From Flavobacterium hibernum (lineage in GTDB: Bacteria > Bacteroidota > Bacteroidia > Flavobacteriales > Flavobacteriaceae), in NCBI RefSeq assembly GCF_000832125.1, contig NZ_JPRK01000009.1:173673-237672 (forward strand): a stretch of 64,000 nucleotides of DNA. Reading direction: 5' to 3'. Made by a program: the position numbers and the translations under genes. This document shows, in pieces, positions 25,752-33,982 of the stretch. The notes under the pieces were generated by a model. The model made no database searches. It saw only the letters and a program-made list of their open reading frames with translations, and had not been told where the DNA came from. The stretch's first letter is position 1; each line of letters opens with the position of its first letter.

Positions 25752-26525
25752 ATGGAAGTATTTTTGAATCCCGATGCATGGATTGCCTTATTGACTTTGA
25801 CTTTTCTTGAAATTGTTTTAGGAATTGACAATATCATTTTTATATCGATAGTAACAGGAAAATTACCCGAAGAGGATCGTAAAAGAGCCACTCGAATTGG
25901 TTTGTTTTTGGCTATGTTTATGCGTATTGCTTTATTAATGGGAATCTCCTATTTAATTGCAATGAAAGCCACAATATTTAGTATTCATTGGGGTTGGTTT
26001 GAAGGTGATTTTACTGGTCAGGCTTTGATTTTATTTTTGGGAGGTCTATTTTTAATTTATAAAAGTACCAAAGAAATAAGCGAAAAAGTTGATCATAAAG
26101 GCGACGAAGAAAAGACCATCGAAACGGCTGCAAAAAAATCATTTTCAAATGTTATTGTACAAATTCTATTGATTGATTTAATTTTTTCTGTCGATTCTAT
26201 TTTAACTGCAGTTGGTATGACAAATGGCGTGCACGGTGCTTTAACTATTATGATTACAGCTGTTGTGATTTCGGTTTTAGTAATGATGCTGTTTGCAGTT
26301 CCGGTTGGGAATTTTGTCAACAAAAACCCTTCTATTCAAATTTTAGGACTTTCATTTTTAATTTTGATAGGATTCATGTTAATCACAGAAAGTATGCATT
26401 TATCAAACGCTACACTTGCTGGCGAACACATAGGCGCAGTACCAAAAGGTTATTTGTATTTTGCTATTTCTTTTTCGCTGGCTGTTGAATTTATCAATAT
26501 GAGAATCAGGAAAAAACAATCTTAA
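25752..26525 (+). CDS. TerC family integral membrane protein
   Basis: The 257-residue protein has about seven membrane helices and the acidic TerC motifs LEIVLGIDNIIFI and LIDLIFSVDSIL, both with intramembrane aspartates. TerC-family proteins are linked to tellurite resistance and, in some bacteria, to manganese export at sites of protein secretion. The length fits the short TerC type. No other ter gene is nearby, so a metal-export or membrane-homeostasis role is likelier than a ter operon. Confidence 0.88.
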   Translation: MEVFLNPDAWIALLTLTFLEIVLGIDNIIFISIVTGKLPEEDRKRATRIGLFLAMFMRIALLMGISYLIAMKATIFSIHWGWFEGDFTGQALILFLGGLFLIYKSTKEISEKVDHKGDEEKTIETAAKKSFSNVIVQILLIDLIFSVDSILTAVGMTNGVHGALTIMITAVVISVLVMMLFAVPVGNFVNKNPSIQILGLSFLILIGFMLITESMHLSNATLAGEHIGAVPKGYLYFAISFSLAVEFINMRIRKKQS

Positions 26526-26534
26526 ATCATAATT

Positions 26535-26560
26535 TAAAAGTTCCATTTGGAGCTTTTTTT
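26535..26560 (+). terminator. Terminator after the TerC gene
   Basis: AAAAGTTCC and GGAGCTTTT form a short stem with one wobble, followed by a T-run. Confidence 0.6.
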
Positions 26561-26609
26561 TTGATATACAAACAAGGTAAAAGACACATCAATTTTACTA
26601 TCAAAAAAT

Positions 26610-26660
26610 AGAAAAACCTTTGCCCCTTTATTTCTTTGCAACTTTGAACCTTAAAAAAAT
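26610..26660. repeat. Intergenic AACCTTTG repeat
   Basis: CCTTTGCCCC, TTTGCAACTT and TGAACCTT form one more copy of the family seen near 7735 and 14383. Its direction faces the downstream CBS-domain gene. Confidence 0.5.
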
Positions 26661-26716
26661 AGGTGTTTCTTTTACATTTCTATTTTAAATAGTACTTTAG
26701 AACCTAAATCTTAAGC

Positions 26717-28636
26717 ATGAAAAACACGATTTCGCATAGAGTTGCCGACTTTTTAAAGGACTTTCCTCCTTTTAGCTTTTTGCACCAAAAGGATCTTGAA
26801 AAATTATCTGAACAAATATCTATTGTTTATAAAGATAAAGATGCTGTTATTTTTGCCGAAAGCGAAAAAACACACGATTCCTTCTATGTCGTACACAAAG
26901 GCGCTGTTGCACTTAAAAAAAGCGCTAAGAACAATGTTTTAGACATGTGCGACGAAGGAGATATTTTTGGTCTGCGTCCGCTTTTGGCACAGGAAAACTA
27001 TATTATGGAAGCCATCGCGTTTGAAGAAACGATTTTATATGCCATTCCTATTTCGGTTTTTAAACCTTATGCGCTTGAGAATAGAACTGTTGGTAATTTT
27101 TTAATAGAAAGTTACGCCTCAAACACCCGAAATCCTTATTCAGACATTCATAAAGATAAATTATATGGCGATGATTTGCTTCAAGAAAATCTGAATTCAA
27201 ACCACGACTCCTTTGATTTAGCACCTATAAAATACTCTAAAAAAATTGTGACTTGCGGTCCATCAACAACCGTTAAAGATGCTGCAAAGATTATGAATCA
27301 AAATAAAGTTGGAGCCATATTAATTGTTGATGAAATGATCCCTATTGGGATTTTAACAGATAAAGATCTTCGCAATAAAATTGTTACCGGAGATTATTCT
27401 ATTATGACAACTGCCGAAACGATAATGACAAAACCTGTTATTACGTATCCTAAAAAAATGACGGTTACTGAGGCTCAAATGGCAATGATGAAAAGTAATA
27501 TCAGTCATTTATGCCTTACTAAAGATGGTACGAACAATACAAAAGCTGTTGGTATTTTGTCCAAACACGACGTAATGGTAGCCCTAGGAAATAATCCTGC
27601 TGTTTTAATAAAAGCGCTAAAAAGGGTTAAAAAGGTTAAGGAAATAAAACCTATTAGAGCCCGAATAATGCAATTGCTTCAAGGATATTTAGATCAAAAT
27701 ATTCCGATGACTTTAATTTCTAAAATCATAACCGAATTAAACGAAGCTTGCACGACACGCGTGATCGAAATGTCTTTAAAAAAAATGAGCAGTCCACCAC
27801 CAGTTAAATTTGCTTGGCTAGCTTTAGGAAGTCAAGGTCGAAGCGAACAAATGCTTCATACAGATCAGGATAATGCTATTGTTTATGAGAATGTTTCGGA
27901 GGTTTTTAAAGATGAAACTAAAATATACTTTTTAAAATTTGCTGCTCTTGTCAATAAAGGTCTTTTTGATATTGGTTATGATTATTGCCCTGCCGAAATG
28001 ATGGCGTCCAACCCAAAATGGTGTATGAGTCTTGACGAATGGAAAAACCAAGTTCATTATTGGATTACAAATCCAGGGAAAAATGAAGTTTTACTGTCTT
28101 TTATATTTTTTGATTATAGTTTAACCTATGGCGATGCCGAAATGGTGAATGAACTCTCGGACTTTATTTTTGAAGATGTAAAAGCAAATCCGGTTTTTTA
28201 TGTGCATTTGGTGAGTGGTGCTTTGCAAAGTCCATCTCCAACCGGTTTTTTCAGACAGTTTCTAGTAGAACAAGACGGTGCCAACAAAGACAATTTTGAC
28301 ATCAAAAGGAGAGCTTTAATGCCGTTGACGGATGCTGCAAGAGTTTTAATTTTATCACATTCAGTTAAATCTATAAGCAATACAGCGGCGCGATTCGAAA
28401 AACTAGCCGAATTAGAGCCTAATAATAGAGAATTGTATTTGTCTTGCTCATACTCGTTTAAAGCTTTATTGAAGTTTAGAACGAAACAAGGACTTTTGCA
28501 TAACGATTCCGGTCAATTTATTGCATTGGAAACTTTATCTAAAATGGAAAAAATTAAACTAAAACGTACTTTTAAAACTATTAAGGAACTTCAGGAACTT
28601 ATTTCGGTACGTTTTAATATTTCAAATCTGGTATAA
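26717..28636 (+). CDS. cNMP-binding/CBS/DUF294 nucleotidyltransferase-like protein
   Basis: This 639-residue multidomain signalling protein has, in order: a cyclic-nucleotide-binding-like domain (about 20-125), a pair of CBS domains (about 173-232 and 237-292), and a DUF294 nucleotidyltransferase-like core. The core has the motif LGSQGRSEQMLHTDQDNA at 370-387, and a helical DUF294_C tail follows. The GSxGRxExxxxTDQD motif is what the family needs for nucleotidyl transfer, related to GlnD/GlnE. The target protein is unknown. It sits two bases before a PolC-like exonuclease, so the two are expected to be co-expressed. Confidence 0.88.
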   Translation: MKNTISHRVADFLKDFPPFSFLHQKDLEKLSEQISIVYKDKDAVIFAESEKTHDSFYVVHKGAVALKKSAKNNVLDMCDEGDIFGLRPLLAQENYIMEAIAFEETILYAIPISVFKPYALENRTVGNFLIESYASNTRNPYSDIHKDKLYGDDLLQENLNSNHDSFDLAPIKYSKKIVTCGPSTTVKDAAKIMNQNKVGAILIVDEMIPIGILTDKDLRNKIVTGDYSIMTTAETIMTKPVITYPKKMTVTEAQMAMMKSNISHLCLTKDGTNNTKAVGILSKHDVMVALGNNPAVLIKALKRVKKVKEIKPIRARIMQLLQGYLDQNIPMTLISKIITELNEACTTRVIEMSLKKMSSPPPVKFAWLALGSQGRSEQMLHTDQDNAIVYENVSEVFKDETKIYFLKFAALVNKGLFDIGYDYCPAEMMASNPKWCMSLDEWKNQVHYWITNPGKNEVLLSFIFFDYSLTYGDAEMVNELSDFIFEDVKANPVFYVHLVSGALQSPSPTGFFRQFLVEQDGANKDNFDIKRRALMPLTDAARVLILSHSVKSISNTAARFEKLAELEPNNRELYLSCSYSFKALLKFRTKQGLLHNDSGQFIALETLSKMEKIKLKRTFKTIKELQELISVRFNISNLV

Positions 28637-28638
28637 TC

Positions 28639-29265
28639 ATGAGTTTATTCAATTTTTGGAAGAAAGAAGAAACCCTATTCGATGAAAATATCACTATCGA
28701 AGAAACTCGTTTTGTAGTTCTGGACACTGAAACAACGGGATTTGATTATGAAAACGATCGAATTTTATGCATTGGTGCGCTTGCTTTACAAAATGGTACA
28801 ATAGCTATTCAGAATAGTTTTGAAGTGTATTTACAGCAAGATCATTACGATAAATCGACGGCTCAGATTCACGGAATTTTGAGAGATTTTGTTTTAAAAC
28901 GCCCAACTGAGATGGAGGCTTTAGAGCAGTTTTTAGTTTTTCTTGGAGATTCGATAATTATTGCACATCATACTATTTTTGATGTTACGATGATTAATAA
29001 AGCGCTAGAAAGAAACAACTTACCTCAACTCACAAATAAAACTTTAGATACTGCTTATTTATATAAAAGAACTTTAATTAAATCGCATTTGTTTGAGCGC
29101 AAAGATCATTACACCTTGGACGATCTTGCCGATAAATTTGATATTTCTAAAAAAGACCGTCATACAGCTTTAGGCGATGCCTATATCACTGCAATTGCAT
29201 TTCTTAAAATTGTAAAAAAGTTAAGAGAGAAAAAAGAGATTAATTTGAATGATCTTTTTAAATAA
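28639..29265 (+). CDS. DnaQ/PolC-like 3'-5' exonuclease
   Basis: The 208-residue protein is a DEDDh-type exonuclease. The active-site residues D29 and E31 in LDTETTGF, D115 in HTIFDVTM, and H175 with D180 in RHTALGDAY are all present. Members remove nucleotides from 3' ends of DNA or RNA; some act as polymerase III epsilon-like proofreaders. Being immediately downstream of a CBS/DUF294 protein is a known association and suggests nucleotide-dependent regulation. Its partner polymerase is unknown. Confidence 0.88.
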   Translation: MSLFNFWKKEETLFDENITIEETRFVVLDTETTGFDYENDRILCIGALALQNGTIAIQNSFEVYLQQDHYDKSTAQIHGILRDFVLKRPTEMEALEQFLVFLGDSIIIAHHTIFDVTMINKALERNNLPQLTNKTLDTAYLYKRTLIKSHLFERKDHYTLDDLADKFDISKKDRHTALGDAYITAIAFLKIVKKLREKKEINLNDLFK

Positions 29266-29294
29266 AAAAGGTTCGAATAAATTTCAAACCTTTT
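29266..29294 (+). terminator. Weak terminator after the exonuclease gene
   Basis: AAAAGGTT at about 29266-29273 pairs with AACCTTTT at 29287-29294 around a short loop. It would separate the exonuclease from the AAA+ remnant. Confidence 0.5.
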
Positions 29295-29389
29295 AAATGC
29301 TACTTATCTATAAACAAACGATATGGAAACACATTTGATGATCTATTTTTAAGATTTTTCATAAAACTATCGCACAAATAATCCCATTC

Positions 29390-30052
29390 TATGGTGCGCC
29401 TCCAGGGTATGTGGGATATGAAGAAGGCGGGTTATTGGTAAACAAAATTAGACAAAAACCTTATTCTATTGTTTTATTTGATGAAATTGAAAAAGCGCAT
29501 CCTTCTGTATTTGATGTTTTCCTGCAAATTATGGACGAAGGAAAACTGCACGACCGTTTAGGAAAAGAAGGTGATTTCTCGAATGCGATTATTCTTTTCA
29601 CCTCAAATATTGGGTCAGATCATATTGTTGAAACTTTTAATAACGGGCAAATCCCAGCTTCGAGTTCTTTAATGGAAATTATGGGAAATTATTTCAGACC
29701 TGAATTTTTAGGACGTTTGACTGAAATTGTACCTTTTGCTCCAATAAGTAAAGAAAATGCGTTGAAAATATTCGAAATCCATCTTAAAAAAGAGTTTATG
29801 GATTTATTAAAAAACATCAACATTAAAGTTCAAATTCCGATGGAAGCAAAACTTTACCTTGCCGAAAATGGTTATAATGCTAAATATGGCGCTAGACCAA
29901 TCAAAAGTATTATTAGAAGCCATTTAAGAAGACCGTTGGCAAAAAAAATAATTGCTGGTGAAGTAAAAGACGGCGATACAATTTCTGTTGTAATTGAAAA
30001 CAATGAAGTAAAATGGGTTAAAGAAGAAGTCCTTTCTTCTATTGAAAATTAA
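29390..30052 (+). pseudogene. 5'-truncated Clp/TssH-like AAA+ ATPase remnant
   Basis: From about 29390 the sequence encodes YGAPPGYVGYEEGGLL, the GxPPGYVGYEEGG pore-loop segment of Clp/TssH type D2 AAA+ domains. Walker B (YSIVLFDEIEKAHP), sensor 1 (ILFTSNIGS), the FRPEFLGRL region and a complete C-terminal ClpB_D2-small domain (GYNAKYGARPIKSIIRS) follow. The preceding in-frame segment runs back to a TGA at 29339 without Walker A or any N-terminal domain. The only starts are a GTG at 29411 or later. It is therefore the last third of an 800-900 residue protein. The LVNKI segment with its HDRLGKEGDFSN run resembles type VI secretion TssH from Bacteroidota as far as I recall, but ClpB is also possible. 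Confidence 0.8.
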
Positions 30053-30070
30053 ACTTTAAATAACTTGTAA

Positions 30071-30107
30071 AAAAAACGCTAAGAATTAAACATCTTAGCG
30101 TTTTTTT
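30071..30107. terminator. Bidirectional terminator
   Basis: AAAAAACGCTAAGA at 30071-30084 pairs with TCTTAGCGTTTTTT at 30093-30106 around eight bases, between the AAA+ remnant and the convergent parC gene. Confidence 0.85.
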
Positions 30108-30113
30108 ATTTTT

Positions 30114-32834
30114 TTATTCTAAAACTAAACCTATTTGGCCGTCATCGTCTAATTCTGTTTCAACCGAATCATCGTCTGATAATTCTGGTTTTTCAGGAAC
30201 TTCTTCAACAGGTTCTTCATAAGGAAGTGGTTCTAATAAATTAACTTGTTTTAATTTATCAGCTGTTAATTGATTTCCTAATGCTTTAAAGCCTTTTACT
30301 GCTATAAAATCTTCAACATCAATATGCAAATCTTCTTTTTGAACTCCTTTTACTTTTGCAAAAACCAATTGCGCCAACGGACGATAATCTGTTGAAACGA
30401 TTTCTAATTGTGAGTTTGGATGATCTGTAATAAAACTTTCTTCTTTTCCTTCATTTTCTACAAGGAAACGTTTCAAGAAATAACGCTCTTTTTCTCCATC
30501 ATAATAAATAGCCGAAATTGGTTTTTTAGGCTTCCACTTTTCTAAAACAATCATATCTTCCTCAAAATGAGTTGACAATTCTGGAATAATAACTTTTATT
30601 TTTCCACTTTGACTGATGATCAAAATTTTGTCGCTTGGTTTAAATTCGCCCAATAATTCACCTCTTGCATCAACATTTAAACGTTTTACCGTATCGTCAA
30701 ACCAAACTTTTCTTGGTAGTAAAGTCGAAATTCCTTTTTCTTTTAATTCAATTTTCTTGATTGGATATTTTGTAACCAAATTTCCTTTTGAAGCACGACC
30801 TTTAATAGCCAGCTTTGCAAAATCAATATCGAATTTCAGTTTTTTAATCGTTCCTATCTGACGGAGTAAAATTGTAACAACCTCAGCTTCTCCATTCGGG
30901 TTATGCGAAAAATACACTACTTGCGAACCATTTGTTCCATTTGTTAAATCGTAGGCTTTATCACGTGTTACACCGCTAACATTAAAACGTTTGATGTATG
31001 AAGGACCTGATTTACCATCGCGATACATCATGTTGTAAATCGTACGCTTATCGCTTTTATCAAAAACGGCAACGTGTATAATATCTTTTCCTATAAAGGT
31101 TTTCGAGTCGACTTTTGTAATCATCAATGTTCCATCGCGCAAAAACACGATAACATCATCAATATCAGAACAATCTCCTACATATTCATCTTTCTTCAAG
31201 CTCGTTCCTACGAAACCTTCTTCGCGGTTTACATATAGTTTTGTGTTACGTAAAACAACTTTCGTTGCCTCAACGTTATCAAAAACACGAAGTTCTGTCT
31301 GGCGTTCGCGCCCTTTTCCGTATTTCTCTTTTAATTTGGCGAAATAAGCAATCGCAAAATCGGTTAGATTTTCTAAATGATGCTCTACCTCTTTCATTTC
31401 ATCTTCTAACTTCGAGATAAAATCATCGGCTTTATCAGAGTCAAAACGTGTAATACGAATCATTGGAATTTGAGTCAAACGCTGTAAATCATCATCGTTG
31501 ATATCTCTAACAAATGATTTTTTGAAAGGCTCAAAACGGTCGTATAAATATTTGTAAAGTGATTCTCTATCTGAATATAATTTGAAATCAATGTACATTT
31601 CTTCACGAATGAAGATTTTTTCTAATGTAGAAAAATGCCATTTATTTTTTAATTCTTCCAGCTGAATTTCTAATTCCTGACGAAGTAAATCCTGAGTTCT
31701 GTGTGTCGAAATTTTCAACATTTCAGAAACTCCAATAAACAACGGCTTATTATCTTCGATAACGCAACCTAAAGGTGCAACAGATGTTTCGCAAGCTGTA
31801 AAGGCAAACAAGGCATCAATTGTTTTGTCTGGTGAAACACCCGGGAAAAGATGAATTAAAATTTCAACATCAGCAGCAGTATTATCTTCGATTTTCTTGA
31901 TTTTGATTTTACCTTTTTCATTGGCTTTCAAAATACTATCAATCAAAGTCGTGGTATTGGTCGAAAACGGAATTTGCGTTATCACCAATGTATTCTTGTC
32001 TAATTGGGCAATTTTAGCACGCACACGCACACGTCCGCCACGAAGTCCGTCATTATAATTTGATACATCGGCAATACCCTGCGTCATGAAATCAGGATAT
32101 AGTGTAAAAGGTTTTCCTTTTAATATCTTAATCGAAGCATCAATTAACTCATTGAAGTTGTGAGGCAAAACTTTTGTCGAAAGTCCAACTGCAATACCCT
32201 CTGCTCCTTGTGCCAAAAGCAACGGGAACTTTACCGGAAGATTGTTTGGTTCTGCACGACGACCATCATATGAAACGCCCCAATCTGTAATTTTTGGAGA
32301 ATACAAAACCTCCAAAGCAAATTTTGATAAACGTGCTTCAATATAACGCGAAGCAGCTGCTCCATCGCCTGTTAATATATTTCCCCAGTTTCCCTGGCAA
32401 TCTATCAATAAATCTTTTTGACCAATTTGTACCATAGCATCACCAATACTAGCATCTCCGTGTGGGTGATACTGCATGGTGTGACCTACAACATTGGCAA
32501 CTTTATTATAACGACCATCATCCAATTCTTTTAGAGAGTGCATAATACGACGCTGAACAGGTTTAAAACCATCTTCGATCGCTGGCACTGCACGCTCTAA
32601 AATTACGTACGAAGCATAATCTAAGAACCAGTCTTTGTACATTCCGGTTACTTTCGTAATCGTATCCTGACCATCTTCTCCGTCATTCTCGTAAAAATGC
32701 TGACCTTCAAAATGTTTAGCATCTACGTTAATAATTTCATCATCTTCTCCATCTTGATTATCATCAATCGGATTTTCATCTGAATTATTCTCGTCGTCGT
32801 TTGGAATTATGTTATCGTCTTCTTCGTCTTTCAT
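30114..32834 (-). CDS. parC: DNA topoisomerase IV subunit A
   Basis: The DNA-cleaving subunit of topoisomerase IV, 906 residues. The catalytic tyrosine is Y164 in AASRYIEARL, and the region before it contains KPVQRRIMHSL and YHPHGDAS. A C-terminal beta-pinwheel region (about 530-800) lacks a visible GyrA box, which favours ParC over GyrA. The N-terminal 60 residues and the C-terminal tail are strongly acidic and probably disordered. The gene lies downstream of the DUF1016 gene, which in turn follows parE. Confidence 0.92.
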   Translation of the reverse strand: MKDEEDDNIIPNDDENNSDENPIDDNQDGEDDEIINVDAKHFEGQHFYENDGEDGQDTITKVTGMYKDWFLDYASYVILERAVPAIEDGFKPVQRRIMHSLKELDDGRYNKVANVVGHTMQYHPHGDASIGDAMVQIGQKDLLIDCQGNWGNILTGDGAAASRYIEARLSKFALEVLYSPKITDWGVSYDGRRAEPNNLPVKFPLLLAQGAEGIAVGLSTKVLPHNFNELIDASIKILKGKPFTLYPDFMTQGIADVSNYNDGLRGGRVRVRAKIAQLDKNTLVITQIPFSTNTTTLIDSILKANEKGKIKIKKIEDNTAADVEILIHLFPGVSPDKTIDALFAFTACETSVAPLGCVIEDNKPLFIGVSEMLKISTHRTQDLLRQELEIQLEELKNKWHFSTLEKIFIREEMYIDFKLYSDRESLYKYLYDRFEPFKKSFVRDINDDDLQRLTQIPMIRITRFDSDKADDFISKLEDEMKEVEHHLENLTDFAIAYFAKLKEKYGKGRERQTELRVFDNVEATKVVLRNTKLYVNREEGFVGTSLKKDEYVGDCSDIDDVIVFLRDGTLMITKVDSKTFIGKDIIHVAVFDKSDKRTIYNMMYRDGKSGPSYIKRFNVSGVTRDKAYDLTNGTNGSQVVYFSHNPNGEAEVVTILLRQIGTIKKLKFDIDFAKLAIKGRASKGNLVTKYPIKKIELKEKGISTLLPRKVWFDDTVKRLNVDARGELLGEFKPSDKILIISQSGKIKVIIPELSTHFEEDMIVLEKWKPKKPISAIYYDGEKERYFLKRFLVENEGKEESFITDHPNSQLEIVSTDYRPLAQLVFAKVKGVQKEDLHIDVEDFIAVKGFKALGNQLTADKLKQVNLLEPLPYEEPVEEVPEKPELSDDDSVETELDDDGQIGLVLE

Positions 32835-32858
32835 TTAATTATATTCGAAATTATAATT

Positions 32859-33965
32859 TTAATATTTGTTTTCGATGAGTTGTTTTAAAACCTCAACGCT
32901 TGGTAAAACGGTTTTATATTTACTGGCAAAAATTTGCTCGTTGTTTTCGGGTAGAGTATATTTTACTACTGATTCACTTTTATTTTGACAAAGTACAATT
33001 CCGATAGTTTTATTTTCATCTTCCAATCTCATTTTTCTGTCATAATAATTGACATACATTTGCATTTGCCCTAAATCCTGATGTTTTAATTCACCAATTT
33101 TAAGATCAATAAGGACAAAACATCTTAGTATTCTATTGTAAAAAACCAAATCGATTCTAAAATGCTTATCATCAAATGTAATTCTTTCTTGTCTTGCTAC
33201 AAAAGTAAAACCATGACCTAATTCTAGTAAAAAATGTTCTAGTTTACTAATGATTTCTTCTTCTAACTGCGATTCAGAATATTGATGCAATTCTGGTAAT
33301 CCCAAAAATTCAAGTATATAAGGATCTTTGATAAGATCTTTTGGCTTTTCTATTATTTGCCCCTTCTCAGAAAGTTTTAATATTCCTTCTTTATCCCTGC
33401 TTAATGCCAATCTTGTATAAAGCGCCGTATCGTATTGGCGTTTTAACTCTCGAACGCTCCAATTGTATTTTTCAGATTCTATTTTGTAAAAGCGTCTTTC
33501 CTTTTCATCATCAATTCGCATTAAAAAAATATAATGGCTAAAAGTCAATTTAAAAAACGAAGCCAAGGTTTGATAATCTACTTTATTGAATTGCGCAGTC
33601 ACTGACTGCGTTTTTTGAGATTTGAATTCCTCAGTCACTGACTGGGGTTTTTGAATTTCCAAAATCCGAGACAGTGTCTCGGATTTTGAGAAAGTCAAAA
33701 AGAGCTTCCTCATATTCTCCAAATTATCAATAGAAAAGCCCCTCCCAAATTCTTTAGTTAATTGCTTCGAAAGATCTTTTAAAAGCTGTTTCCCATATTG
33801 AGCACGGTCTTTCCCATTTTGTTCTTCTTCAACAATAATTCTTCCAATCTCAAAATAAGTAATTGTCATCGTTGAATTTACGGTACGTAAAACCTGTTGT
33901 CGGGCATTTTGTAATAACTCGGCAACTTGTTGAAAAATGACTTTATTTTGAAGACCGTCTGACAA
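32859..33965 (-). CDS. DUF1016 (YhcG-type) PD-(D/E)XK nuclease
   Basis: The 368-residue protein has a DUF1016 N-terminal domain (AELLQNARQQVLRTVNSTMTI; helical, about 10-185) and a C-terminal nuclease domain with FRIDLVFYN and the LIDLKIG signature, the (D/E)xK active site. Such proteins occur near restriction and mobile elements and are proposed DNA endonucleases. The region at about 92-125 contains pseudo-repeats KSETLSRI, KPQSVTEEF and KTQSVTAQF, encoded by palindromic DNA. No ATG is in frame upstream, so a TTG at 33965 is used. It begins 17 bases after the parE stop and lies before parC. Confidence 0.85.
   Translation of the reverse strand: MSDGLQNKVIFQQVAELLQNARQQVLRTVNSTMTITYFEIGRIIVEEEQNGKDRAQYGKQLLKDLSKQLTKEFGRGFSIDNLENMRKLFLTFSKSETLSRILEIQKPQSVTEEFKSQKTQSVTAQFNKVDYQTLASFFKLTFSHYIFLMRIDDEKERRFYKIESEKYNWSVRELKRQYDTALYTRLALSRDKEGILKLSEKGQIIEKPKDLIKDPYILEFLGLPELHQYSESQLEEEIISKLEHFLLELGHGFTFVARQERITFDDKHFRIDLVFYNRILRCFVLIDLKIGELKHQDLGQMQMYVNYYDRKMRLEDENKTIGIVLCQNKSESVVKYTLPENNEQIFASKYKTVLPSVEVLKQLIENKY
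33594..33687. repeat. Palindromic repeats inside the DUF1016 gene
   Basis: Three palindromes lie within about 95 bases of the coding sequence: 33594-33610 (CGCAGTCACTGACTGCG), a second sharing the core CAGTCACTGACTG at 33632-33644, and 33661-33687, a perfect 27-base odd palindrome with arms AAAATCCGAGACA and its complement. Each is read in frame as a (S/Q)-rich mini-repeat. Confidence 0.8.
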
Positions 33966-33982
33966 TATATTTACATTAAATT

